Notes: generated by a model from the sequence alone, not told the origin. A stretch of DNA of 64,000 nt from Cloeon dipterum (GCF_949628265.1 NC_088787.1:36816844-36880843), one strand, 5' to 3'; counted from the stretch's first letter, positions 1-10,165 are shown. Translations and numbers: made by a program.

Positions 1-534
1 TGGGTTATTTATTATGGTGGTTGGAACGTCCATCTCTTTTAAAAACGCTTTAAACCGGGCCCAACCCAATGTATTTGGCGGGGTTTTGCTCGACAGAGAA
101 ATCGCGAACAGTTCCTGCAAATTACCGATCGTCAATCCATCTATCTGGGTCACCCCATCAGAGGACCATTGTATTCGAGCGCAGTTTGTTAGAAATCCGT
201 AAAGTTTTCTCGCCTGCTGCATTTTCGACTCTGACTTTATTCCACTCAGGATTTTATCCATCGTCGAGAGCTCTGAATCCTCGTCACTGCCATCTGATTC
301 TTCGCGGCTTTTTAACTCTGTTTTTCTTTTTGTTCTCCTTATCAACATCATGTAGCGATCGAGGGTCGCTTCGTACCGCTTCCACTTGATGAAATCAGAG
401 AGATGCTTGTCATTTAGAATTTTCTCCATATCTCTGTCCAGCTCAGAGACATCATTAACCGGCGCCGGTGCCCGCGCTACGTCCACAGCTCCATTTTCTG
501 GGACGAGTATCATTTTTTTCCCGTGTACATTCAT
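1..534 (-). CDS. Polinton/adintovirus-type conserved ORF, partial (C-terminus beyond window)
   Basis: The minus strand is open for 178 codons from an ATG at 534 to the window edge, with no stop, so the C-terminus is missing. The start codon overlaps the TGA of the upstream pX-like gene in an ATGA arrangement. After a charged, acidic N-terminal half there is a region around residues 110-175 with the layout I associate with a small ORF found beside the ATPase in invertebrate Polintons/adintoviruses: a tryptophan-aspartate-glycine stretch, a short Ile/Gly/Asn-Leu segment, then a Gly-Trp and a final Pro-rich turn. Its biochemical role is unknown to me. The family assignment rests on remembered pattern plus the neighbouring ATPase and pX genes. 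Confidence 0.6.
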   Translation of the reverse strand, partial: MNVHGKKMILVPENGAVDVARAPAPVNDVSELDRDMEKILNDKHLSDFIKWKRYEATLDRYMMLIRRTKRKTELKSREESDGSDEDSELSTMDKILSGIKSESKMQQARKLYGFLTNCARIQWSSDGVTQIDGLTIGNLQELFAISLSSKTPPNTLGWARFKAFLKEMDVPTTIINNP

Positions 535-860
535 TGTAAGACAGCCGTCAGGATGCCTGACACAATCGGTGCGAGAAGGGGTATCAGGAAGCCGCCGGCC
601 TGCTTGATTATTCTTCTCTTTTTGCTTTTGATTGGATACTTTTTGTCCGCCAGAAATCGAAGCGTGGTTCTGTGGGGTTTCAGCTTTCGCAACTGCCTGT
701 CCGTCAAGGGAACATTGCTATTTATAGTGTTCGCTGCACATTCGCACAAGACTTTAATAAATTCGTCGTCTGCGCCGCTTAGTATTTTTACTCGCCGCTG
801 CTTAGAACACTTGCACAGACTGCGGAGTTTTTTTGCATTCCTCTCTAACCTCGAAGACAT
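531..860 (-). CDS. pX-like basic core protein of Polinton/adintovirus
   Basis: A 109-residue basic protein. It has an N-terminal Lys/Arg/Cys-rich part, a central segment resembling 'NVPLTDRQLRKLKPHR', then a lysine/arginine cluster followed by 'GGFLIPLLAPIV' and a hydrophobic tail. This basic-then-glycine/hydrophobic layout is typical of the adenovirus pX/Mu-like condensing proteins of adintoviruses and Polintons, thought to package or condense the DNA genome in the virion. The stop codon overlaps the start of the next ORF by 4 bp and the ATPase lies 40 bp upstream, so the three genes are tightly packed in one direction. The frame is intact. Confidence 0.65.
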   Translation of the reverse strand: MSSRLERNAKKLRSLCKCSKQRRVKILSGADDEFIKVLCECAANTINSNVPLTDRQLRKLKPHRTTLRFLADKKYPIKSKKRRIIKQAGGFLIPLLAPIVSGILTAVLQ

Positions 861-899
861 GTCTGCTGACTGAATCGAATCTACCGTGTCCTCCCCAAT

Positions 900-1541
900 T
901 TATACTCGCGTATTCTTTGGCAGGTAAAAAATCGTCTGCTCCCCTGGAAATACGTTGCTTCTGTAGCGCAAATGCTCCGGGCACGACTGCGACAGATCGA
1001 ACACCATATAGCCGTGAGCACTCTTCGTTGCGTCTCTGTACGCTTCGGCCAGGAAGAGAGAATTTTGCGGCTCGATCTGCCGAGCCAAATGCGAGATTTG
1101 AAATTTATCACGGGGATTTTTGAACAGCACCATGTACTGTGAATTTAAAGATACGTCTCTGTTGTTCTTGTGGAACAAATTTTGGACGACGTTGAAGACT
1201 GAGAGCGATCTGTGATGGCTTCCCATTGTGAATATTTCTGCAGTTTCTCTCGGAAATCTACCCATCAGATCATCTAAAATTAAAATCTGCGGACCTGAGG
1301 ACTCGTCCGTGATCACATCCAAGCTCGGCACACCTTCTACCAGCAAGACGGGGACGTTAAATTTTTTCTCAAGCTCATTATGAAATTTCTGGCTGATGCC
1401 GTAGCACCACACTATTCTTTCTATCTTGCAGTCTATCATTTCCTTTAAATTTCTTAGAAAATTCATTATAAAAACGCTTTTGCCACAGTTAGTCGGGCCA
1501 GCAATCGTGCAGGTGAAGGGGTGTGTCCAGGCCAGTGCCAT
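900..1541 (-). CDS. A32/FtsK-HerA type packaging ATPase (Polinton/adintovirus)
   Basis: A 213-residue intact ORF. The Walker A motif 'GPTNCGKSVF' lies near residue 15, and a Walker B motif 'ILILDDLM' lies about 90 residues on, followed by an Arg/His-rich sensor region. Size and spacing match the genome-packaging ATPase shared by Polintons, adintoviruses and virophages, which pumps DNA into the capsid. It is followed directly by the pX-like gene, the expected neighbourhood. The Met at 1541 places the Walker A loop close to the N-terminus, as in the family. This is the clearest evidence that the left end of the window is a Polinton/adintovirus-like insertion. Confidence 0.85.
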   Translation of the reverse strand: MALAWTHPFTCTIAGPTNCGKSVFIMNFLRNLKEMIDCKIERIVWCYGISQKFHNELEKKFNVPVLLVEGVPSLDVITDESSGPQILILDDLMGRFPRETAEIFTMGSHHRSLSVFNVVQNLFHKNNRDVSLNSQYMVLFKNPRDKFQISHLARQIEPQNSLFLAEAYRDATKSAHGYMVFDLSQSCPEHLRYRSNVFPGEQTIFYLPKNTRV

Positions 1542-1822
1542 GATTCTGACTGAGATTCCACATCGTACATTTTCATCTTATATATCCCAGAGGACTCGAA
1601 CGCTGGAGGTGTGTTTTGTGAAATTAAACACAAGTTGATACATTTTTATTCATTTTTTTATTAACCCCAACAATAAAATACACCATGAACAGATGAAGAA
1701 ATATTTGTGCGAATAATGATATAATAAAATCGTACTACATATCTGCGATTGAAATGCCTTGCGGAGAGAGGCTATGTGGTAACATTCACGCGGTTCTTCA
1801 AATTTTAAAAATCTGGATTTTC

Positions 1823-2991
1823 TCAATACATATTGAAGCGCTGTTTCAAGCTCCTGTATCCCACTCTCTTGGTGAGGTCTGGCGCTTGCGCTCGCTCGGC
1901 GGTTGCCTGATAGTAGACAGCATTGTTCCTTATTTCTGTGTGCAACATCTCAGAGATAGGCGCAAACGCTGGTATTAGGCGATTGTAAATGTTTAACTCG
2001 CCTCGGTGCACGGTTTTAGCCACGAGGCTCGCCCTCATTCTGTTAAGCAAGCACAGAATATCGATGGGGCGCACGGCTGCACATTGACACAGACGGCGCC
2101 CGTACTTTCGCGTGGGGCAGAAATCGCATATTGATTTGATCTTCAACTTCACGAGAATCTTTAGCTCGGCCAATGTATTGTTATAGGCCGACGCCATGCA
2201 CATCATTTCGCTGGTCTTTGAAGGGACATCGATATTAATAACGTGTCGCAGATTTTCATACTGAGCCTTACTCAGCACGACCCTGTAGGCGTTCCTCACA
2301 ACGTTTGCATAAACGCAGTTCGGATCCAGTTCACTAATCACAATCCACGGATTCGCAAACTGGTCTTTTTTCACAATAACAGAGAAATTGGCCACTCTGT
2401 GGTAGCCGCGGTTCAACTCCGCAAGCTCTTCGCATGTATTTTTAAACAGATCAAAGAGCAGCTCGTAGGCAGACATTGTCACTGAGCGCTCGTACATGTC
2501 TATGGCAAACATTTGTTGTACATTCCCCTCACGGGTCAATACATGCTGCAGGCTGCATTTTAGGAAATGCTCGACAGTAAATTCAGCGCTACTTAGCACG
2601 TGCATCCCTTTCCGCTTCATTATGTTCAGAACATTGAATCGTGAGCCCAAGCTGCAATATTTTCCACCGCTGTTCAAGAATTGCTCGTAGGACTGGCGTA
2701 GCGCGTGATCCATGTGGTCTGGCATATCTGCTCCGTACAAATACCATTTTGCGTACGTCGGTCCCAGGTCGAAATCGACGGTTTCGTGACAGGCATTGAA
2801 GCGGCGGAGCTCATCATCTGTTGGTGTATCTGGCGCGGCGCTCGGTTCTGCAGGCAGCTGCGAACATATTATAATAAAGAGTTAGTCACATTCGACGCAC
2901 ACCGAGTTTTCATCGTCCTTACTGATGTGCCGGGGTTGGCGGCTCTGAGTCCGTATATCACCGAGCAGAAAAGTTCAGCATCTCTGACCAT
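1823..2991 (-). CDS. unrecognised gene of the Polinton/adintovirus-like element, probably two exons
   Basis: The long minus-strand frame ends at 1823. It has an internal ATG at 2740, but the frame stays open upstream to 2857, where it meets a good acceptor (TTCGCAG). A short upstream exon, 2991-2923, begins with ATG and ends at a GTAAGG donor. Joining them keeps phase and gives about 367 residues. Without the intron, the ORF from 2740 has 305 residues. The protein has a Cys-rich cluster two-thirds along (CDFC followed by CQC) that could bind a metal, and otherwise a mixed alpha/beta look. I do not recognise its function. It lies between the ATPase and the IAP gene on the same strand. The intron is inferred from splice consensus only. 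Confidence 0.5.
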
Positions 2992-3269
2992 CTGTAAAAT
3001 GGAAGAGGGGCAATATACAATTAAAAGTGTCGTGGGCATGTGCGAAATATTATATTTACCGCACTATCTGCCTCTTGGCTGCAGTCTCGCTGCATGCCTT
3101 CCTCCTCCGTGTTATGTGGCTCTCGTGTGTCCTCCATCGGGATACAGTGACAGGAGTGACGATTTTGCATGCGACACGTGCTTTTATAGTACGATCCTGC
3201 CCTACCACAATAATTTAAGCTCCACCCTCTTTATGATCAAAGGTCACTAATTGAAAACAAATATTTGCA

Positions 3270-4484
3270 TCAGAGAGAACCTGCAATTTTTATTTGGCCA
3301 ACAATTGTTTTTTCACATACGCCACACGCAACATCGACACATTGACCACACAGGGTAATGTGTCCGCAAGGCAGATTTAATTTGGCTACTTTCTGCTCCT
3401 CACATTTGAGACAACGCATATTTTCAGTTTTCTTGTAGACTGTTTTCACAATCTTTTCTCGCGAAAAGTAGAATTCCTGTATGCAATCGTACCCTTTGGT
3501 CAATATCAGATGGTGGCAGCAAGGATTCCATTTTGCGTGCTCAAAGAATGGGTCATCCTCGATATGCCATCCTTTAAGCCCTAGATTACAGTGGTAGCAT
3601 ATCGTCATATCTCCGCGTTCGGTATAGAAAAAACCAGCTCTGGCCATCTCCAATGGGGTTTGCGTGTTCTGCTTCGGCCAGAACTTGGTGTACGAGTTAA
3701 TTCGACTTTGTAGAGTTGAATAGTACTCTCTCTGCGGGACAGACCAATCGCGAAGACCCAGCATTTGTGCTGTTTTAGTAGATCTGGTGCCGAATATTTC
3801 AATATTCTTTCCGTATTTTTCGAAGCACGGATATTGAAAAGGATTCAACCCTCTGCTAATACTGCACTGGCTGTTCAGTGGCGCAAGCTCGCAACCAATT
3901 TCCACGTTCACGCGTAGGCTGGCGTTCGCCATAAAAGGACATTTGGGATTGAAACGCTTGTGTTCTCCATCAGCCGTATCTCCGGGCTCCCACCCGCCAA
4001 CTTCGATACAACAATAAGCGCACCTGACCATGTCTCGGTCGCCTGTATAGTAAAACCCACTTTGGGCAAGGGTGAAAAAGTCTACATGCTTCCAATCGGT
4101 TTTTTGTATCAAACTGTAAATTCGGTTGGATTCATATGTCATGTTGAGAGGCATGCATACGTCCATGGCGATGTTCTTTCCCTCGCTTATCCGACAATTT
4201 AACATTTTTTTTAACTCGGAGAGTATGAGGCCGTCCAAATCTTCGTTGGTGCTGCACAACAACTCATCGTCGATGGTAAAGTTGCAGTAATGACACTGGA
4301 ATATTTTGTTCTGGTAGTAAAATCCAGATTGCGCAAGTTCGATCACTACGTTGCTTGAACATTTTTTCTTTAATGCAGATGGGAAAGTCAGGAACCGGTG
4401 AAGCGCAATGTCCAAGTTCATCCGTCTTCTAGCGATCGTGCTTAAAAAATTTTTTTTAACACGCATTCCATCTTCAGATTGCAA
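3270..4484 (-). CDS. inhibitor of apoptosis protein (three BIR domains plus RING)
   Basis: An intact 404-residue ORF. BIR1 (about residues 20-95) is degenerate: it keeps the CxxC but lacks a normal Trp/His spacing. BIR2 (about 125-190) and BIR3 (about 270-335) have complete C-x2-C-x16-H-x6-C zinc ligands. The C-terminus carries a C3HC4 RING (CLKC, then PCGH, then CGQC and CGVC), the E3 ubiquitin-ligase module of IAPs. Such proteins bind caspases or pro-apoptotic partners and block cell death. It shares its strand and spacing with the viral-type genes, so it is probably a cargo gene captured from an arthropod host. The Met at 4421, just before BIR1, is an alternative start. Confidence 0.88.
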   Translation of the reverse strand: MQSEDGMRVKKNFLSTIARRRMNLDIALHRFLTFPSALKKKCSSNVVIELAQSGFYYQNKIFQCHYCNFTIDDELLCSTNEDLDGLILSELKKMLNCRISEGKNIAMDVCMPLNMTYESNRIYSLIQKTDWKHVDFFTLAQSGFYYTGDRDMVRCAYCCIEVGGWEPGDTADGEHKRFNPKCPFMANASLRVNVEIGCELAPLNSQCSISRGLNPFQYPCFEKYGKNIEIFGTRSTKTAQMLGLRDWSVPQREYYSTLQSRINSYTKFWPKQNTQTPLEMARAGFFYTERGDMTICYHCNLGLKGWHIEDDPFFEHAKWNPCCHHLILTKGYDCIQEFYFSREKIVKTVYKKTENMRCLKCEEQKVAKLNLPCGHITLCGQCVDVACGVCEKTIVGQIKIAGSL

Positions 4485-4859
4485 CTTACTTGTTTCTTTT
4501 CACCACTGCTAGATAATTGGTCATCGCGCTCTCCGACAGACAAATGACGACCTGTTAAAACCTGCGCGGCTATTTATCCAAGTCGTGATGCTGGACTTTT
4601 TTTGGAAAGGTCTTACACACACATTTCTTTTTTTTTTCCACCTAGTTGTGACCTTTATTTTCCCCAACTGACCCGACTGACCCAACTGAATAATTCTTTT
4701 CTCGAGCGCGCCGATGCGCCCGCTACAAAATGTAAATCCATGCACTGCTTCGTTCTCGTACATCTCTCTGCGTGTCACGCCACTACTGCTATAAAATATT
4801 TTTCTCTCCGTTCTACAACACGACAATTAAAAAATCAGTTAAGTGCTCGGCTCGCGCAA
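4485..4859. other. upstream flank of the IAP gene, no gene seen
   Basis: This AT-rich and pyrimidine-rich stretch contains runs of T (about 4627-4640) and a short direct repeat of the kind 'ctgacccgactgacccaactga' broken into 9-10 bp steps near 4670-4690. Short ORFs on both strands have no recognisable motif. It probably holds the IAP promoter and part of the element's terminal region. I could not identify a terminal inverted repeat because the other end of the element is outside the window. Confidence 0.4.
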
Positions 4860-5560
4860 ATTCTCTCTGCGTGTCTCACACTCCGACTCACGACCGAATC
4901 GCGCGCATCTCGCGCGCAGCACTCATAAGTGCCTCTCTCTGTGCGCCGTTTTACTCTCTTTTGCATGAGTCGTGCGTCCGTGAGGAAAAAACTTGTGCGT
5001 CCGACTCCCGCACAACTCGCACTGAATTATCTCTCCCATCTCGAGAGCCATACCGGCCTATCTCGCGCACCACCACTGCCTTCCTCTCTCCCTGGTGCAC
5101 CAACTTGCACACAGCGCGACTCGTATGCATCTCAAGCGGCGACAATCATAATTAACTCTCTCTGTGCGCCGTTTACTCTCTTTTGCATGAGTCGACCGTG
5201 AGGAAGAAAGCGTGTGCGCCCGACTCCCGCACAACTCGCACTGAATTGTTTCTCTCCCAACTCGAGAACCATACCAGCCTATCTCATACCCTACTCGCAC
5301 CTTCCTCTCTGCGCCAACATACACACAGCGCGACTCGCATGTACCTCGAGACCCGACACTCATAATTTACTCTCTGCGCCGATTTCTCTCTTCGGCTGAC
5401 TCGCGCGGCCAACGTTGTGAAAAACTCCCGCACAACTCGCGCAAAATTATTTCTCTCCCAACTCGCGCGCAATTCGCGCCTTACCTCCGCCTAACTAGCG
5501 CCTTACTTGCGCCCAACTCGCGCCCAACCTCCGCCTTCCTCTATCCATGCCCCATATCCT
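4860..5560. repeat. decayed tandem repeat, period about 213-225 bp, next to the viral element
   Basis: Three successive units begin after 'actcataa', 'caatcataa' and 'cactcataa' near 4922, 5147 and 5360. Each restarts with a 'ctctctgtgcgccg'-type segment, then 'tttgcatgagtcg', 'cgactcccgcacaactcgc', 'tctctccca', 'ctcgagag/aaccatacc' and 'cacagcgcgactcg'. Unit lengths are about 225 and 213 bp. The third unit decays into short repeats of 'cgcgc' and 'ctcgcgc'. A partial unit precedes the first. Several ORFs of 60-130 codons appear on both strands but look like by-products of repeat composition. It may be terminal-repeat satellite of the Polinton-like element or local satellite. Confidence 0.7.
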
Positions 5561-6532
5561 CCCATGGTGCGTTCTTATGTGTGAAAAAGTGTGTATAAAG
5601 GCCCATATTATCTTCTGAGGAGTCTTCGAATTGCACGAGAGCAGCTTGGTCCGTGATAGACAAAAATCTCGCTAATTTTCGACAGAAAAGCTACATTACA
5701 GAATTGCAAGGAGATGATGGTGGAAGTTTGACTGCTGTTGAAGATATTGCACGAGCTTTCAATGAAATTTTTATGGAGCCACCAGCTCCTACTAATGCTC
5801 CACAACAGCTTGGTGTGTAGCCTAAGGAAACTAATTTTCAATTATGTCCAGTAGGAATTTTTGAAGTTGAGCTGTTGATCAAGCGTCTACCGGCTAAAAG
5901 ATCCCGAGGGTATGACGGCATTCCCATGTTTGTGGCAAAAGACGTTGGTTCTGCTGTTGCTGCTCCCTTAGCTTTAATGATTAATGCGTCTTTTGCCCAC
6001 GGTACATATCCGTTGGCACTAAAAAAGCCTGTTGTTGTACCTCTTCATCAGAAAGGAGATAGGATGGAACCAAAAAACTATTGGCCGATTTCTAATTGCC
6101 CGTGTTTTCAAAGATTTTTGAGAATTGTTACCTGTTGCGCCTTATGAACTATTTTCAAGAGAACCAGCTGCTGCCACAATCCCAACATGGGTTTTTGAAT
6201 GGACGAGGAACTATGACTGCTTTGTTTGAGTATGTTACGAATTTGACAGAAGCTCTGGAGAGAAAGCAGAATGTGTTGGGTGTGTTCTTTGATTTGTATA
6301 ACGCTTTTAGAACTGTGTCACCAGAGTTCATTTTTAGAAATTTTGAACATCATGGAGTGCGAGGTATTCCACTACTTTGGCGACGTTCAGCTTTTGAGGG
6401 TCGCGTCCAGTGCGTGAAGCTTGAGCAAAAAATTAGTAAATTGGAGCGCGAGGTTTATTCCGATTTCCAATCTACGTCACGAGGCACTCCGCAAGGTGGC
6501 AATTTGTCTCCATTCATGTTTGACATCGCAAT

Positions 6533-7621
6533 CGGAATGTGCGGTATCGGAGTCGATCGTGCAATCTCACGGGGTGAAGCAAGGCGGCAGCATGTCTCCA
6601 TTTTTCTTCATTTTTGCTCTTTCAGACATAAATTCTATTTTTGTTGATTTTCCAGATGTCAAAATTATTCTTTACGCGGACGATATGGTGCTCTTGTCAA
6701 GCTCCCTTGACGATATCAGGCGTTCCTTAGAATTGCTGATTGATTATCTTGCTTTCAGGGATCTCGAGCTCAATTTCGACAAGTGTAAAATAACGAAGTT
6801 CCGAAATAAAGGGCGGGGGCGGCTGGCAAAATCTGACACTCTAATTGTTAAAAATGAGCCGATTGAATTTGTTTCAGAGTTCACGTATTTGGGAGTAGTT
6901 TTTCAGTCGTCAGGAATCTCCTTCTCGAAACACATTGTAAAGAAAGTCAGAGCCGCCATTCTTGCAACTGCTGCACTGAAATCCCTTCCCAAATCCTCTC
7001 TCAGCACGGCGCTTAAAATTTTTGACCTGGCCGTAGCTCCAATCGCGAGCTATGGCAGTCAAGTAATATGGCCGTATTTGACGTTGCACGACCTCAACAA
7101 GCTCGAGACAGTAAAATCCAGATTTCTCAAACAAGCGCTTTGCCTGTCCAAGTTCTTGAAATCCAGACTTGCATACGAGTTAGCAGACTCAGAATTTTTC
7201 ATTGAGAAGCTTGCGTCTCAATTTTCGCTGCCAGAGTCTCCCACTTTCGATAAATTCATTGACAATCAGCTGTTTAAGATTTCCGAGATCGATCCTGCAT
7301 TTTACGGCGCACCTGCACTGGTCGACCAAAGCTGGAAAAACGTGTGCTACACAATGAGCCATGCACTCACGAGGCACGCCTGCCACGGATTCCACTTCTT
7401 GTTGTGCAAGAGAAAAATCTACCACACCAGTGCCACGAAAGAGTGCGTTTGCAAGCTCTGTGATAAAGAGATCGACTTTTACCATTTCCTGAGCTGTGAT
7501 AAAAATGATCTTAGCCTCTCGCAGGCAGCAAATTTGTGACAAATTGACTTATTTACTTGTTTAATGTATTTTTAATATGTATGTAGCGCACAATATGTGT
7601 TTTATAAAAGCTATTATTATT
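6533..7621 (+). mobile_element. LINE B: 5'-truncated LINE inserted into LINE A, 8-bp target duplication
   Basis: The sequence atcgcaat occurs at 6525-6532 and again at 7622-7629, flanking a segment that ends in a TAT-type microsatellite tail (ctattattatt). Removing the insert and one duplication restores the LINE A frame exactly from 'FDIAI' into 'FDLAL'. The insert begins in the middle of an RT domain, so it is 5' truncated. It carries the 3' half of an RT gene of a different clade from LINE A. Confidence 0.88.
6545..7539 (+). pseudogene. LINE B reverse transcriptase, N-terminally truncated
   Basis: The open frame begins within the RT palm domain. It shows 'GVKQGGSMSPFFF' (motif B region) and 'LYADDMVLLSS' (catalytic YADD), then thumb and C-terminal regions. 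Near the end is a Cys/His finger with C-x2-C, a downstream His and a final Cys (CKLC, HFLSC), typical of the 3' end of several LINE clades. The polypeptide continues to the stop at 7537-7539 without further damage. Endonuclease and RT N-terminus are absent because of 5' truncation, so it cannot encode a working enzyme. A related copy lies at 37076-37700. Confidence 0.8.
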
Positions 7622-8705
7622 ATCGCAATTTTTGATTTGGCTCTCAGGGTGACTGCAAATTTCCTTGTCAGCTATGCAGATGATGCTAGTACGCTTGTAT
7701 GGGACAAACTTCCGCGGCGATTGGAGGAGAAAGCAGATACTTTAGTGGAATCAATGCAAAACTACTGCACTAATAATTTTCTCCGGTTGAACGTTGATAA
7801 AACAGTTATTGTCAAGTTCCGCAACCCAGGTTCCCGGCTCGCTCATAATGATGTCAGGTTTGTTCGGAATGGCCAGCAAGTTACTCTAGAGCCAGAAGTG
7901 AAGATACTAGGGCTACGATTTACTGAAGACTTGTCCTGGCGGCGTCATGGAGAATTTTTTATTGGGAAACTGCATTCCGCAACGTTCATGGTGACGTCAC
8001 AACTGAAGGTTGTTAGTTTTAAGCAGGTATCGAGTGTGTTTTATGCTTTTGCTTGTGCTAGAAGAGTTCAGTACGGATTTGTTTTTGCGGTTCGTGTCGC
8101 AGAGTGCGAGAAGAAGTGTTCGTAGCTCAGAAAAGATTAATTTGAGCGATGGCGGGAGTCCGTTATTGGTTGTCTCCAGAACCACTTGGGTCTGCTCGGC
8201 CTTATTTTCACAAGTTCAATTTGCTGCCCGTTTTTTCAATTTATTTGTTGGAATGCTGCAAGTTCATGCGTCGACACGCTCGCTATTTTCACTTGATAAG
8301 GAAAGTTCATGATCACAACACTCGTTCGAGGAACGATTACTTCGTCCCTGCTCAGGTTTCTTCGGTGGCAAATCGAAACCCTCACATTTATATGCTTGAT
8401 TTGTATAACCGTCTTCCTGCACAGGTGCGAAATGAGGCTCAGCTTCCAGAGTTCGAGAAGTTGTGGAAAGTATTTGTTTATACTAACAAATTCTACAGCT
8501 TGGATGAATTTCTTAATTCCAGAACAACAATGTAGCGAAACAATAACACTTTTTGACGCCTCGCAGACACAAAGTGTATACACTTATGTTTTCAAATTTC
8601 TTTGTGTGTTTTAATTTGACTGATTTGTAAATACTCAGATGGTGTTAAAGGAACTTTATAACTGTCCTGATGTTTAAATGCAAATAAATGATCTAATCTT
8701 ATCTA

Positions 8706-8984
8706 AGAAATTAACGATTTCAGAAGATTCTCACCTTGGCTGAACCGAATGAGCGGGGCACGTGGTGCGTGTCGCGTAAAACCGTAAGGGCATTGCACAT
8801 GCACTGCAGATCCACTGCACATCCACTGCCAGAAGGGCCTGGCGCGAAAATCAGTTCTCCAGTTGTTACCAGTTGTAGATAGTAGCGGTGCCATTGTTGC
8901 AACACGCTGGTTGAACGCGAGCTTCAAATCACACGACGCGAAAATCGCAACCAACTGCCATCAGGTGCTTTCTGGGTCTCAAAT
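8706..8984. other. stretch between LINE A and the gypsy-like remnant, no gene recognised
   Basis: It contains 'catgcactgcagatccactgcacatccactgcc'-like short direct repeats (steps of about 10-12 bp around 8800-8830). The ORFs in it have no motif I recognise. It could be gag-region debris of the LTR element that follows. Confidence 0.3.
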
Positions 8985-9419
8985 ATAGAACGTCGGGCTA
9001 AGAAACCGTGTCAGTGCGCCCACTGTGTCGGGGAAGAGGAAAAGGTGAGCTGTTACCCATGTATTGTCTGCGTACTGGGGCACAACACGATGAACTGTTC
9101 GCAATTTCAGGCCATCCCTGCCATCCCAGCGAATCTTTGGGAGAGCTACATGGATGCTAGAAGAATGGAAGTCGATGCACAGATGAAGGTGCTAAAGCTG
9201 GAAGATTCTTTTCGGAATGCTACGCAGCGGCAGAAGTACGAGTGCGAAATGGAAATGGCCACGCTGCGTCATGAAAGTGAGAAAATTTGGCGTTTAATCC
9301 GGTGTAATTGTAATAATGTGCGAACATCCCTTACCAGTTCAAAAGGAGCATGGTTTCTTCCAAGAACAGTTGGAATACAAAACCCCTGGCGACATAAGCG
9401 AGGGCAAAGCACAGGTTAG
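8985..9419 (+). pseudogene. retroelement-like ORF fragment with Cys/His cluster and long charged helix
   Basis: One frame is open from about 8985 to 9419. It starts with a cluster of Cys residues (CQCAHC, then CYPC, CIVC and a later H and C) that resembles a decayed zinc knuckle. A 45-residue stretch rich in Glu/Lys/Arg follows, likely one long helix. It is located just before RNase H-like sequence of a Ty3/gypsy element, so it may be gag-derived, but it also resembles adaptor proteins of DNA transposons. Function unknown. Confidence 0.35.
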
Positions 9420-9425
9420 TTAATT

Positions 9426-10165
9426 TTGGTTATCTGTCCCTCCGTTGAGTATCATTTTTCACGAAAAGACGTCATAAAAATAACAATATTTGAAAAATGC
9501 GATCACTCGAGGTTGTGCCAGCTGGAATGCCTAGCAGTAGTTATGGGGGCATTATTGTCCCGATTGGTCATCAGAATCCATGGATTTGAGTTCGAGATAC
9601 ACCATGTACCAGGGAAAAAACTTCCATTGGTAGACTACCTTTCCCGTCCTAGCGACGCGTCCCGCCCTAACGACGCGACAACAGGAGGGACAGAGTCGGA
9701 GTCCCCATAACGCGGGGTACTGTTCTTGGGATTACCTCCTCCCTTGGACATGGAATCGATCAAGAAAGAACAACTAACAGATCTCAACTGAATAAAGAGA
9801 CGAGCAGAAGTCGAGAAAACCAAGGGAAAAGACAATGTGTCTTTCTTCCGAGACCAACGGGGTTTTCTGTATCGTTGGGGCCCGATATCAGCCAGGTTAT
9901 GTTTTCCAAAGGCATGCGTAAAACAGATGTTGCGGCTATTTCACGAAATGATGTGGGGAGCATATTGGAAGGGCGAGAAGATGTTTCGTGCTGTAAAAAG
10001 CCGCTTGTTCTGGTAGAACATGGACAAGGATTTTCAAGCCCATATCGATTCATGCAAACCATGTCAACTGCGGAAACAAGGGAAGACTGTAAAGCCTCTC
10101 CAGCGGAGGACAAAAGAAACAACGCAAGTCGGGAAGCAGTGGTTAGTAGATGTAGTAGGACTAAC
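9426..10165 (+). pseudogene. Ty3/gypsy-like pol remnant: RNase H end and integrase N-terminus
   Basis: The frame ending at 9710 contains 'FEIHHVPGKKLPLVDYLSR', the characteristic end of the gypsy RNase H/connection region. Further on, in shifted frames around 9895-10080, are the remains of the integrase HHCC zinc finger (a His, an aromatic-rich 'GAYWKGEKMF' stretch and a Cys). Around 10110-10165 is the start of the catalytic core (Trp then Asp-Val-Val-Gly). At least three frameshifts make it non-functional. The core resumes at 17402, so the gene is split by the 7.2-kb nest of insertions. Confidence 0.7.

Larger units (their letters stand above)
5632..8705 (+). mobile_element. LINE A: 5'-truncated non-LTR retrotransposon, interrupted by LINE B
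   Basis: Reverse-transcriptase coding starts abruptly near 5635 within the endonuclease-RT linker and runs to a stop at 8533-8535 (ending 'NSRTTM'). It is followed by about 170 bp of 3' UTR with an AAATAAATGA signal. RT landmarks are 'RGTPQGGNLSP' before the interruption and 'SYADDAS' after it. The copy is degraded, with an in-frame TAG at 5818 and frameshifts near 6110 and 8090. It belongs to the same family as LINE C (ending at 17225) and is related to LINE D; all share an RGTPQGG / YADD signature and a similar 3' coding end. The 5' boundary is approximate. Confidence 0.8.

Noticed and set aside
2705-3250. 181-codon plus-strand ORF
   Set aside because: It overlaps the start of a minus-strand gene with better coding signs and splice sites, and has no motif.
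4760-5470. Several ORFs of 60-127 codons on both strands
   Set aside because: They follow the tandem repeat units and lack any motif.
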